Part shown: piece by piece, positions 51,455 through 60,239 of the stretch | Position numbering within the stretch: the stretch's first letter is position 1 | Layout of the letters: each line of letters opens with the position of its first letter | Assembly: GCA_947626275.1 (NCBI GenBank) | Contig: CANQRL010000001.1 | Location: 1 to 64,000 of the forward strand | Length of the DNA: 64,000 bases | Direction of reading: 5' to 3' | DNA from: an uncultured Bacilli bacterium | GTDB taxonomy: Bacteria; Bacillota_I; Bacilli_A; RF39; UBA660 | Program-made: the position numbers and the translations under genes | The notes under the pieces: generated by a model | The model's database searches: none | Told to the model about the DNA's origin: nothing | Seen by the model: only the letters and a program-made list of their open reading frames with translations

Positions 51455-54343
51455 ATGAAGTTTTTTGATGAAGAAAAGCTAGAACAGAATAAAAAAATCG
51501 TTCTAACGCTTGTACTGGTGTTAGTCTTTTTTGTCGTTTTAAACCGTGTTACCACTTCTCCTGTCAATAAAAATTTATCACCTATTATCGTCAATGAAAT
51601 TATGGCTTCTAATGATAGTGCTTATGCGGATTTAGAAGGAAACTGTTACGATTGGGTAGAATTATACAATAGTAGTGAGGAAGATATTTCTTTAAAGGGG
51701 TATCGTCTATCGGATGGCAATAGTAAAAATGAAGTCATTTTAGGAGATGTTATTCTTCCTAGTCATGGATATGTTCTTTTCTATTTAACGGGAAAAGAAA
51801 GTACCAATCCTTACTATTTATCCTTTGCATTAAATAAGTCAAAAGAAGAACCTCTTATTTTAAAAAATGAAAAGAATGAGGTTATTTCCATGGTGAAGGT
51901 TCCTAATATCAAAAAGAATACCACTTATGCCTATCACCATAAAAAGTATTCGGAAACGGAAACCATCACACCAGGATATGCGAATACTATGTCGGGTAGA
52001 CTAGAGTATTTAAAAGATCGAAGAGAAAGTGATCAAACCGTATTCATTACAGAATTCTTAGTAGATAACCAAGGAATTTATGTACACGATCAATCTTTAT
52101 ATTCTTATATTGAAATTACGAATTTTGGGGAAGAGGCAGTTTCTTTAGCGGACTATTTTCTTTCTAATGATAAAGAAAGACCGTTTCTCTATCGTTTACC
52201 AGATGTGGTGTTAGAGCCAAATACCTCTTACCTGATTTATCCAACAAAAAAAGAGAAGATAGGACATGCCAATTTTACGTTAAATTCTAAAGAAGGAGAA
52301 ATTCTTCTTTCCAAAAATGGAAAAATTGTGGAGAGTATCTCTTATCAAACAACCAAAAAGGGATATGCCTTTGTTCGGGAAGCAAACAGCTTTATCGAAA
52401 CGACCAATCTTTCCCCAGGGTATCCAAATACGTTATCTGGTCGAAAAGAAGCAGCTAAAAAAGATACCAATCCAACAGATTTAATCATTAATGAAGTGAT
52501 GAGTTCTAATGATACTTTGGTAAAAGAAAAAAATGGAAAGGCTTACGATTGGATTGAAATAAAGAATGCTTCTAAAAACACAATTTCTCTAGAGGGATAT
52601 AGTCTTACTACGAATCCTAAGAGTCCTAACCGTTTTTCGCTACCAAAGCGTAGTTTAAAAAGTGGGGAAACTATTCTCATTATGGCTTCTGGTGGGGCAT
52701 CCATCAAAAATGCGAAATATATCCATGCCAATTTTAAATTACAGGAAGAAGAAGGCGTTTTTCTCTACAAGGGAAAAGAGCTAATCGATGCTCTATATAT
52801 CCCTCCATTAAAAGTAGGATATAGCTTTGGAAGAGGAAATTCTTATGGACATTATTATTTTTCAAGTCCTACTCCCAATAAGAAGAACAATTCAGGGGTG
52901 TTAGAAATTACCGAGGAACCAACGTTTTCCATTGCGCCTGGCGTTTATAATAACGTGAAAGAGGTATCTGTAGAACTACAAGGAGAAGGGGATATCTACT
53001 ATACGTTAGATGGTAGTGTACCAACAAAAAACTCTAAAAAATATACGGGAAAGATTTCCTTAACGAAGACAACGGTCATTCGGGCGATTGCTTATAGTAA
53101 GGAAAAAGCTTCTAGTGAAGTGGTAACGGGTAGTTATATTGTGAACGAAAATCATACTCTCCCAGTTTTATCTCTTAGCCTATCCAATACGCAGTTTCAA
53201 AATTTAAATGCGAGCATTCATTCTACGAAACTAGAATATCCAGCCCATATCGAATTCTATGAAAAGAATGGATCGTTCTCTATTAATTGTGGATTAAAGC
53301 TATTTGGTGGACAAAGCCGTGAACTCGATAAGAAGAGCTATGCTTTAAAGTTTTCTTCCGAGTATGGCGCAAGTAGTTTATCCTATCCTGTTTTTGAAAA
53401 TCGAGAAATTTTAAACTACAATACAATCGTTTTAAGAAGTGGTTCACAGGATATGGAAGGATCGATGTTTCGGGATGAACTTTCGGATGCGATTGTCGAT
53501 ATGGCAGGAACAGTCGATACTCAAGCCTATAAAGCAGCCGTTTTATATATAAATGGAACCTATTGGGGCGTTTACTATTTAAGAGAAAAAATTGATGATG
53601 TCTTTATTGGACAACACTATAATGTCTCTCCAACAGGAACCAATATCGTTAAGATCGAAGGAGAAGTGGATGAAGGAACAAGAGCCTCTTTTAACAAATT
53701 GATGCAGTATGTAAGAACCCATGACCTATCTACCGATAGTGCTTATCAAGAAGTAAGTAAAATGTTAGATATCGATAATTATATTGAGTTTATCATTGGT
53801 CAATTTTTTGCTAATAATATCGATATTCGAAACACGCGTTATTTCAATAATTCTAAGGTCGCTAATGGAAAAATTCGCATGATTTATTACGACTTAGATT
53901 ATGGATTACGGTATGGCCCAGTTAATTATCTTACTTGGGTAGTCAATCCAGAAGGAGCGGGATATTTTAACGTAGATAACTCGTTAATACGGGGTTTGAT
54001 GCAAAATGCCCAGTTTAAAAAGCATTTCTTAGAAGTCTTTTTCTACGATATGAAATATATCTATACGGATGAGAAAGTAATGGCCAAATATAATGAAATC
54101 TATAATGCGATTGCTCCTGAGATGAAGAGAAATCAAGAACGTTGGAATTATAGTTATGATACATTCCTCACTCATGCGAAGAGTATTAAATCCTTTTTAA
54201 AGGGACGAAGAAATCGAATGATTGCCAACGTTCAAAGCTATTTTAATCTCTCTGATAAAGAGGTAAAAGCCTACTTAGATGATAGTCATTATCTTCAAGA
54301 TTATATGAAAAGACAAAGTCAAATTGTAAAAAGTAGCATGTAA
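51455..54343 (+). CDS. Surface CotH-kinase protein with lamin-tail domains (copy 2)
   Basis: A 962-aa paralogue of the first CotH protein with the same layout: membrane segment at about 14-31, three LTD domains, a chitobiase-like domain (YYTLDGSVPTKNSKKY) and a CotH kinase domain. Kinase elements are NNIDIRNTRYF and YYDLDYGLRYG. A short segment near the third LTD repeat is almost identical in DNA to copy 1 although most of the gene has diverged. It has an additional tail of about 20 residues. AGGAGAGAG precedes the ATG. Confidence 0.88.
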   Translation: MKFFDEEKLEQNKKIVLTLVLVLVFFVVLNRVTTSPVNKNLSPIIVNEIMASNDSAYADLEGNCYDWVELYNSSEEDISLKGYRLSDGNSKNEVILGDVILPSHGYVLFYLTGKESTNPYYLSFALNKSKEEPLILKNEKNEVISMVKVPNIKKNTTYAYHHKKYSETETITPGYANTMSGRLEYLKDRRESDQTVFITEFLVDNQGIYVHDQSLYSYIEITNFGEEAVSLADYFLSNDKERPFLYRLPDVVLEPNTSYLIYPTKKEKIGHANFTLNSKEGEILLSKNGKIVESISYQTTKKGYAFVREANSFIETTNLSPGYPNTLSGRKEAAKKDTNPTDLIINEVMSSNDTLVKEKNGKAYDWIEIKNASKNTISLEGYSLTTNPKSPNRFSLPKRSLKSGETILIMASGGASIKNAKYIHANFKLQEEEGVFLYKGKELIDALYIPPLKVGYSFGRGNSYGHYYFSSPTPNKKNNSGVLEITEEPTFSIAPGVYNNVKEVSVELQGEGDIYYTLDGSVPTKNSKKYTGKISLTKTTVIRAIAYSKEKASSEVVTGSYIVNENHTLPVLSLSLSNTQFQNLNASIHSTKLEYPAHIEFYEKNGSFSINCGLKLFGGQSRELDKKSYALKFSSEYGASSLSYPVFENREILNYNTIVLRSGSQDMEGSMFRDELSDAIVDMAGTVDTQAYKAAVLYINGTYWGVYYLREKIDDVFIGQHYNVSPTGTNIVKIEGEVDEGTRASFNKLMQYVRTHDLSTDSAYQEVSKMLDIDNYIEFIIGQFFANNIDIRNTRYFNNSKVANGKIRMIYYDLDYGLRYGPVNYLTWVVNPEGAGYFNVDNSLIRGLMQNAQFKKHFLEVFFYDMKYIYTDEKVMAKYNEIYNAIAPEMKRNQERWNYSYDTFLTHAKSIKSFLKGRRNRMIANVQSYFNLSDKEVKAYLDDSHYLQDYMKRQSQIVKSSM

Positions 54344-54364
54344 AGAAGAGTTTCTCTTCTTTTT
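54342..54364 (+). terminator. Intrinsic terminator after the second CotH gene
   Basis: The stem AAAGAAGAG/CTCTTCTTT with a three-T loop overlaps the stop codon and runs into Ts. Confidence 0.82.
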
Positions 54365-54367
54365 AAT

Positions 54368-54396
54368 TTGACAAATAATCCATTTCGTGTTAGAAT
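54368..54396 (+). promoter_or_regulatory. Promoter of the adhesin gene
   Basis: An exact TTGACA (54368-54373) and a TAGAAT (54391-54396) are 17 nt apart. It begins 4 bases after the preceding terminator, consistent with separate and strong expression of this surface protein. Confidence 0.8.
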
Positions 54397-54424
54397 ACAT
54401 CGCAAATGAAGGGGGAAATAGGTT

Positions 54425-55693
54425 ATGAAAAAGAGATTAGGACTTATTTTTGTAGCAATTTTTGCATTTTTAATGACAATCGGTAATGCATTTGCTTTAC
54501 CAAGTACGGTAACTTTTACAGAAGGAAATTTATCAGGGGTTGATGTAACAGGATTGGGTGGATACTATGTTCCTACTTATAAGACAGTTGTAAGTGGTTC
54601 TAGTGTATTACCAGCTTATTTTATCGATAAAGATAAAGTAACGGCTCCAACGAATAATACATTCACATTAGAACAAGAATTAAAAGATGCTGGATATATT
54701 TATATCTTATCCAATGGAGCATCTGGAACTTGGAATGGTTCTTTATTAGGATCAGGTTTTGATACGAATGAGAAATACTATATTACCCAATTAGCGTTAT
54801 CTATCTATCGTTATGGAACGGTTTCTTATACAGCAAACAACGCTAGAACACAAGTACTTATCAATGCAGCTATCAAACTTGCCAACACTGCTAAGGAATA
54901 CAAAGTACCTGTTAGCCAAGTTGGTTTAGCAGATGGTAGTCAAAAGATGTATTTATCTGGTAACTACTATATAACTGATTCTTATACGGTAACAGGAAAT
55001 GGATTTGCTACTTACAACGTAAAAATTGAAAATGCTACTTCTGATGTTCAAATCGTCGCTTCTACTGGTGAAGTTTATGACTCTACTACTTCTTTAGTAG
55101 CAGGAACAAAATTCTATGTTAGAATTCCTGCTAGTAAAGCAACGGAAAATAGAGACATGAAAGTAGTTGTATCAGCTACTTCTAAAACTTATAAAGTATA
55201 TGAGTATGTATTAAGAAATTATAAAGAAGTGATCGTCGGAGCCAATTCTGTAGAACAATCTTCTATGGAACAAACCTTATCATTAAGAGTTTCTGATGAA
55301 CCAGTTGAGGATGATTGTGTAGGAACAGTTATCGTAACAAAAAAAGATGCAAAAACCGATAAACCATTAGCAGGAGCGAAAATCGTTCTAAAGGATTCTA
55401 AAGGAAATATCGTCGATAGTTGGGTATCTACGAAAGAAGCTCACTATACACGTAATTTAAAAGCTGGAAAGTATACTTTAGTAGAAACACAATCTCCAGA
55501 TGGTTATGAATTAAGTGACGAAATCGTTAAAATCGAAATTCCAGAAAACACGAGAGCAAGAGTAGAAGTTGTTATCTATAACTCTAGTATTCCAGTAACT
55601 GCTAATATCAATATGATTATGTTATTTGCTGGATTTATCGTTACAGCTGCTAGTGCTGGTTTCGGACTTTACAAATTAAGTAAACAAAACTAA
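54425..55693 (+). CDS. Sortase-anchored adhesin with thioester-like and Cna-B domains
   Basis: A 422-aa wall protein: a signal peptide (about 1-24, ending NAFA), a thioester-domain-like region (about 45-190) and a Cna-B/SpaA domain (about 299-385, KPLAGAKIVLKD and SPDGYE). The anchor follows: an LPxTG-like IPVTA at about 390, a hydrophobic helix and a short tail with K and Q. In thioester domains a Cys in a YC(I/L)D motif links to the Gln of TQxA. Here TQLA is kept (Q122) but the matching position is Phe (AYFID, F66), so the thioester cannot form. The adjacent sortase is the likely anchoring enzyme. GGGGGAAATAGGTT precedes the ATG. Confidence 0.82.
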   Translation: MKKRLGLIFVAIFAFLMTIGNAFALPSTVTFTEGNLSGVDVTGLGGYYVPTYKTVVSGSSVLPAYFIDKDKVTAPTNNTFTLEQELKDAGYIYILSNGASGTWNGSLLGSGFDTNEKYYITQLALSIYRYGTVSYTANNARTQVLINAAIKLANTAKEYKVPVSQVGLADGSQKMYLSGNYYITDSYTVTGNGFATYNVKIENATSDVQIVASTGEVYDSTTSLVAGTKFYVRIPASKATENRDMKVVVSATSKTYKVYEYVLRNYKEVIVGANSVEQSSMEQTLSLRVSDEPVEDDCVGTVIVTKKDAKTDKPLAGAKIVLKDSKGNIVDSWVSTKEAHYTRNLKAGKYTLVETQSPDGYELSDEIVKIEIPENTRARVEVVIYNSSIPVTANINMIMLFAGFIVTAASAGFGLYKLSKQN

Positions 55694-55719
55694 AAAAGGA
55701 TGGAAACATTCTTTTTTTT
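55692..55719 (+). terminator. Intrinsic terminator after the adhesin gene
   Basis: The stem AAAAAGGATG/CATTCTTTTT (one G-U pair) with a GAAA loop overlaps the stop codon and is followed by Ts. Some read-through into the sortase gene is possible, since the gap to it is under 100 nt. Confidence 0.75.
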
Positions 55720-55789
55720 AGAATTTGCTAAATTCTTAAAAATGTGGTATCATAGCTACCAATCAATGAGGAAAAAGGGGGAAAAGTAT

Positions 55790-57136
55790 ATGAAAACGGA
55801 TAACTTTCTATATAACGAGCGAGTTTATACCATTCATACTACTTTAAAAGTGAAAGAAGAGGAATATGTGATTGCCTCTTTGGATGGGAGATATTCTTGC
55901 TTTAAACACAAAGTCATCAATGAAAGGGATACATACACACCATTCTTTGGACTTATGCTTGTTTTACCACAATATCAAAATATCGGTTATCAAAACTTTG
56001 GAAGATGTATCCATATCTTTTTAAAAAAAGCCAATCTTGGGGTTCCTATCGAGAAACTAGAAGAAGCTTTTTATCACATTTGGGAAGTCAGTGAAAATGA
56101 CTTTCATGAATCTGCTAGAGAAGAGCTTTCTCTTGACTATTTTGATGCCTTTTATCAAGCTCAATTAACCATTTATCAACGAAAGAATATGACGGAATTA
56201 TTAGAACTCGATCCTAAGGTAGAAAAGGAAGAGAAAAAAGAAACTCGTCGTCCTACATCTTCTAAGGTTTGGTTTCCATTCAAACGTTTTGCCTACATGT
56301 GTTTGGTAGCTATTTCTGTCATTGGCTTTATGGAATGCTTTGATACTTACGCTAGTTGGAAAGAAGAAGGAAAAGAAGTCAATGCTTTAACCAATACCTT
56401 AGTAGATGATGCTGCTATCGAAGAAATAGCCGTAGAAACTCCAGTTATCGAAGAACCAACTGTAGAAAGCAACACCAATACCAATAGTAACAGTAGTAGT
56501 AATTCTTCTCAAAAAACGACCAAGAAAAAAGGAAGCGATTACTATAGTTATACCAAGACTTCGATGATAAATGTAGACTTCACGAAATTAAAAAAGAAAA
56601 ACAGTGATACGGTTGGATGGATTTATGTTCCAAATACAAATATCAACTATCCATTCGTTCAAACCAAAGACAATAGTTATTACCTTGATCACGCTTTTGA
56701 TCGAACTAAAAACGGTGCTGGATGGATTTTTGCTGACTACCGTTCTGATTTAAAGAACTTTAAGAATAATACTGTTATTTACGGTCATGGACGTGTAGAT
56801 AATGTCATGTTTGGAACACTTGAAAAAACGTTAAAAAAGAGTTGGTATACGAATAAAGAGAATCAAATTATTAAGATGTCTACTCCATATGAGAATACTT
56901 TATGGCAAGTATTTTCTATCTATACGATTAAAGCAGAATCTTATTACTTAACTCACAACTTTGAAAATGATGAATCTTATCAAAAATTCTTAGATACGAT
57001 TACGAAACGTAGTATTTATGACTTTGGGGTAGATATGACAACCAATGACAAAGTATTAACTCTTTCTACTTGCTTAAACTATGATGGCGATAGAATTGTT
57101 GTACATGCTAAATTAATCCAAAGACAAGCTAGATAA
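55790..57136 (+). CDS. Class B-like sortase with N-terminal cytoplasmic domain
   Basis: A 448-aa sortase. The C-terminal half is class B: TVGWIYVPNTNINYPFVQ, the His of YGHGRVDNVMF (H333), the Cys of TLSTC (C428) and the Arg of DGDRIVVHAKL (R435). One membrane segment (about 166-186) precedes an Asn/Ser-rich linker. The first 160 residues are soluble and unlike usual sortases, which begin with the membrane anchor. I chose ATG 55790 behind GGGGGAAAAG over an in-frame ATG 30 codons upstream. It should anchor the upstream IPVTA protein. Confidence 0.9.
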   Translation: MKTDNFLYNERVYTIHTTLKVKEEEYVIASLDGRYSCFKHKVINERDTYTPFFGLMLVLPQYQNIGYQNFGRCIHIFLKKANLGVPIEKLEEAFYHIWEVSENDFHESAREELSLDYFDAFYQAQLTIYQRKNMTELLELDPKVEKEEKKETRRPTSSKVWFPFKRFAYMCLVAISVIGFMECFDTYASWKEEGKEVNALTNTLVDDAAIEEIAVETPVIEEPTVESNTNTNSNSSSNSSQKTTKKKGSDYYSYTKTSMINVDFTKLKKKNSDTVGWIYVPNTNINYPFVQTKDNSYYLDHAFDRTKNGAGWIFADYRSDLKNFKNNTVIYGHGRVDNVMFGTLEKTLKKSWYTNKENQIIKMSTPYENTLWQVFSIYTIKAESYYLTHNFENDESYQKFLDTITKRSIYDFGVDMTTNDKVLTLSTCLNYDGDRIVVHAKLIQRQAR

Positions 57137-57158
57137 AGCGTAGAAATACGCTTTTTTT
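57135..57158 (+). terminator. Intrinsic terminator after the sortase gene
   Basis: A perfect 8-bp stem AAAGCGTA/TACGCTTT with a GAAA loop starts in the stop codon and is followed by Ts. Confidence 0.88.
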
Positions 57159-57340
57159 AGTGATTTATGATAAGAAATGATGAAAAGAAAACAATAAATC
57201 ATTTTGTGTATTGTTATCCTGACAATATTACTTACTATTCGAATACTGGTACAGAATCGAATCCAAATATTTCAGAGTATGATTTTTCCTTTCTTTTTTA
57301 TTTTATCTTTGGTATAATCAAGCTAGAAAGAAGTGATTTT

Positions 57341-57814
57341 ATGAAAAAAAGGCTACTTCTAATCGGACTAGTCATTCTTCTAGGTATCTTATTATTCGTA
57401 CTTGTATGTAATCATTCGAAAGAGGAAATTCCTGATAAGGGATCAATACCCAATAACAGTTATTTATCTATAGAAGAAGTAAAATCTTTGCTTTTTAAAA
57501 CAGATAAAGTTTATGTCTGTAGTCACCAAAATTCCTTAGATAAAATATGTAATAAGGATGCTTTAAAAAAAATAATTGCGGGTGATAAAAAAGAGGAATT
57601 GGTTTCGCTTTTAGCTTCTCTAGAACAATCTAAAGATGATGGGATAAATGATGTGTTAGACCTCTATACTCTTTATCTAGTAAATCAAGAAGGAAAAATT
57701 TTGTTTTCTATTGACTATTCCCATCATGTCATCATCAAATTAAAAGAAATATCGTATTATATGGACACTAATGAGAATACTAAAATAGATGCTATTTTAG
57801 ATCTTAGTAAATAA
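57341..57814 (+). CDS. Small membrane-anchored protein, unknown
   Basis: A 157-aa protein with an N-terminal membrane segment (about 5-22, ending in a Cys) and a mostly charged domain with Lys, Asp and Ser. The Cys after LVLV does not fit the lipobox well, so lipidation is doubtful. I chose ATG 57341: AGAAGTGAT lies 4 nt before it and a TATAAT at 57313-57318. The frame is open for 58 codons upstream, but the promoter lies inside that stretch. Role unknown. Confidence 0.65.
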   Translation: MKKRLLLIGLVILLGILLFVLVCNHSKEEIPDKGSIPNNSYLSIEEVKSLLFKTDKVYVCSHQNSLDKICNKDALKKIIAGDKKEELVSLLASLEQSKDDGINDVLDLYTLYLVNQEGKILFSIDYSHHVIIKLKEISYYMDTNENTKIDAILDLSK

Positions 57815-57823
57815 TTCTTTATT

Positions 57824-57859
57824 AAAAAAATAATCTATCATTTCTTAGATTATTTTTTT
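57824..57859. terminator. Strong intrinsic terminator
   Basis: A 14-bp perfect stem (seven As plus TAATCTA, and its complement) with an 8-nt loop lies just after the stop codon of the small membrane protein. Being A- and T-flanked, it could act on both strands. Confidence 0.85.
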
Positions 57860-57914
57860 GTATACTTCTTTTCTTTTTTTTCATATTAATATTGTAGCCT
57901 ATAAGGAGTATTTT

Positions 57915-58880
57915 ATGATCAAAAAAATAAATTTCCTTTTTCTTCTGCTTCTTATTGCTTTTCCTTGTCAAACATTTGCTTATTCCGATTATATTTTAGC
58001 AGGTGGAGACAATATTGGAATCCGTCTACAAATGAAAGAATTGCTCGTGATTGGAACGTATGAAATCGACGACGAAAGTCCAGCTTTAATTGCCGGACTT
58101 AGAGTAGGAGATAAGATTCTTTCTATCGACAAACAAAAAGTTTCTTCTATTCAAGAGATGAATGACTATCTTTCAAAGAGTAGTAGCGATACTATTCAAA
58201 TAGGCTACATGAGAGATGGCTCCATCAAAGAAACTACCTTAACGTTAAAAGAAGGACGAACGGGATTATATTTAAAAGATAATGTAGCAGGAATTGGAAC
58301 TCTTACGTTTATCGATCCAAATACCAAAAAATTTGGTGCACTAGGACATGAGATAGTGGATTCGACAACGAAAGAGATTGTGGATTCTCTTTCTGGAACG
58401 ATCTTTTCTTCTTCTATTCATAGTATTACAAAGAGTAGAGATGGGATTCCGGGTGAGAAAAATGCGACATTAAACCCAGCAGATGTTCTAGGAATCATCG
58501 ATGAAAATACGGACAAAGGAATCTTTGGTACGTATGAAGATGAAATTTTAAAAGATAATCTATATAAGGTAGCGAAAATAGAAGATGTTAAACTAGGAGA
58601 TGCGAAAATTAGAACCGTAATTGATGGGTCCGAAGTCCAAGAATATAGTATTCGTATTACGAAAGTTCATGAGACAGAAAATAAAACCAAAAACATTGTT
58701 TTCCAAATTACGGATTCGAAATTGCTTGCGGAAACAGGTGGTATTGTACAAGGAATGAGTGGTTCCCCAATTGTTCAAGGAGAATATATTGTGGGGGCAG
58801 TAACACATGTCGTAGTAGATGATCCCGAGAGGGGATACGGTATACTAATTACCAATATGTTAGAGGAAGCCGAAAACTAA
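57915..58880 (+). CDS. spoIVB: SpoIVB-like S55 peptidase (sigma-K checkpoint)
   Basis: A 321-aa secreted serine protease that, in Bacillus, cuts SpoIVFA to start sigma-K activation. It has a signal peptide-like start (about 1-22), a PDZ domain (about 45-110, SPALIAGLRVGDKIL) and the S55 domain with FGALGHEI (catalytic His) and VQGMSGSPIV (active-site Ser at about 282-284), then HVVVDDPERGYGI. It is about 100 residues shorter than the Bacillus protein. ATG 57915 follows AAGGAG. spo0A, often next to it, is not here. Confidence 0.92.
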   Translation: MIKKINFLFLLLLIAFPCQTFAYSDYILAGGDNIGIRLQMKELLVIGTYEIDDESPALIAGLRVGDKILSIDKQKVSSIQEMNDYLSKSSSDTIQIGYMRDGSIKETTLTLKEGRTGLYLKDNVAGIGTLTFIDPNTKKFGALGHEIVDSTTKEIVDSLSGTIFSSSIHSITKSRDGIPGEKNATLNPADVLGIIDENTDKGIFGTYEDEILKDNLYKVAKIEDVKLGDAKIRTVIDGSEVQEYSIRITKVHETENKTKNIVFQITDSKLLAETGGIVQGMSGSPIVQGEYIVGAVTHVVVDDPERGYGILITNMLEEAEN

Positions 58881-58900
58881 GAGAGATTATCTCTCTTTTC
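58879..58900 (+). terminator. Intrinsic terminator after spoIVB
   Basis: The stem AAGAGAGA/TCTCTCTT with loop TTA starts at the stop codon and is followed by TTC-rich sequence. Confidence 0.75.
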
Positions 58901-58968
58901 TTTTTATGTATTGAAAAGAGAATAGGATATTTGCTATAATAATCTTAGTATAGGAAAATGGTGATAGT

Positions 58969-59904
58969 ATGTATCATGTAAAAGATGGAATAATCGGTTT
59001 GGCAGTTGGAGATGCGATGGGGGTTCCAACAGAATTTGCAAGTCGTGAAGATTTACTAGAAAAGCCCGTTTTAAAGATGATGCCTAGAATTCGGGATGGG
59101 ATTCCGAAAGGAGCTTGGAGTGATGATACCTCTTTGACGATTGCAACGATGGATGCTATTTCCAAAAGTGGAATAAACTATACAGCGATAGCAGATAATT
59201 TTGTACGGTGGTTTACGGCAAATCAATTTTGCTCCATTAATGAATCCTTTGGAATCGGTCAAACGACATTGAAAGCATTGGTTCGTTATACGCAGCACTT
59301 AGAAGAACCTTATGAGTGTGGTTTATCTTCTTTTAAGGATAATGGAAATGGCTCTTTAATGCGCATTTTACCCATTGCTTATTACTGTTTAGTACAACGT
59401 TATAATGATAAAAAAATTCTTGAGATTGTAAAACGTACTTCCTCTATTACGCATGCCCATGAAGTAGCCGTTTGTGGTTGTTATATCTACGTTCGCTATG
59501 CGATGAATCTTCTTCGTGGCAATAACAAGTTCTCCGCGTTAGCGCAAGTTCGAAATCTCGATTATAGCATGTTTACGATTCCTACTCTAGAAGTCTATGA
59601 ACGCGTATTAAATGAGGACTTTTTAACTCTTACCATTGATGATATTCGGAGTACCGGCTATGTCGTAGATACCTTAGAAGCTGCTCTTTGGTGTTTCTTA
59701 CAGTCTAATAGCTATAAGGAATGCATATTAGCTACGACCAATATTGGTGGAGATACAGACTCAATTGGAGCGGTTGCGGGAGGATTAGCAGGGATATTCT
59801 ATGGATACAGCAATATTCCAAAAGAGTATTTAGAAGACTTACGCAAGCGAGATTATTTAGAAAAGATGTGTGAGGATTACGAGTTTTACCTAAGAAGGTT
59901 ATAG
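58969..59904 (+). CDS. ADP-ribosylglycohydrolase family protein
   Basis: A 311-aa ARH-family protein that removes ADP-ribose from modified proteins or other ADP-ribosylated molecules. The metal-binding motifs are GDAMGVPTEF (about 14-23), SDDTSLT (about 46-52) and GGDTDSIGAVAGGLAG (about 262-277), and all key Asp and Thr residues are present. DraG is the best-known member, but no partner transferase is visible nearby. A GGTGAT site precedes the ATG. Confidence 0.93.
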   Translation: MYHVKDGIIGLAVGDAMGVPTEFASREDLLEKPVLKMMPRIRDGIPKGAWSDDTSLTIATMDAISKSGINYTAIADNFVRWFTANQFCSINESFGIGQTTLKALVRYTQHLEEPYECGLSSFKDNGNGSLMRILPIAYYCLVQRYNDKKILEIVKRTSSITHAHEVAVCGCYIYVRYAMNLLRGNNKFSALAQVRNLDYSMFTIPTLEVYERVLNEDFLTLTIDDIRSTGYVVDTLEAALWCFLQSNSYKECILATTNIGGDTDSIGAVAGGLAGIFYGYSNIPKEYLEDLRKRDYLEKMCEDYEFYLRRL

Positions 59905-59908
59905 CTCG

Positions 59909-59937
59909 TTGACTCCCTCTTTTTTTTATGCTATAAT
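59909..59937 (+). promoter_or_regulatory. Promoter of the zinc-ribbon gene
   Basis: A TTGACT (59909-59914) and an exact TATAAT (59932-59937) are 17 nt apart. Unlike most here, the leader to the ATG at 60007 is about 60 nt. Confidence 0.8.
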
Positions 59938-60006
59938 GATTGAGATTGATAAAGATACTTCCTTTGAGATGTTTTTTTATTTAATCACAATGAATAAGGA
60001 GGTACC

Positions 60007-60180
60007 ATGGAAAAAGAAGACATTAAAATTGTTTGCAAAGATTGTGGTGAAGAATTCTTATTTACCGTAGGAGAACAAAACTTCTATGAAGAAAAAGGAT
60101 TAGAACATCAACCAGTTCGTTGTAAAGAATGCCGCGCAAAGAAAAAAGCCGAAAAAATGAGCAAAGAAAAGAGTGAATAA
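60007..60180 (+). CDS. Small zinc-ribbon protein (57 aa)
   Basis: A 57-residue gene. Two CxxC pairs (KDCGEEF preceded by IVC, and VRCKECRAKK) about 25 residues apart form a treble-clef-like zinc ribbon, as in PF13451-type 'probable zinc-ribbon' proteins, followed by a Lys-rich tail. AAGGAGG precedes the ATG and a good promoter lies 70 nt upstream. Function unknown; ribosome- or RNA-associated roles are common for such proteins. Confidence 0.8.
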   Translation: MEKEDIKIVCKDCGEEFLFTVGEQNFYEEKGLEHQPVRCKECRAKKKAEKMSKEKSE

Positions 60181-60239
60181 GTCTATTTTCTCTTTTTTTA
60201 TACGACAAAATTTGATATAATACGACTTGAGGTGTTCGT

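Noticed and set aside
57167-57340. N-terminal extension of the membrane protein at 57341
   Set aside because: The open stretch contains the likely -10 element, and the ATG at 57341 has the ribosome site and the start of the membrane segment.
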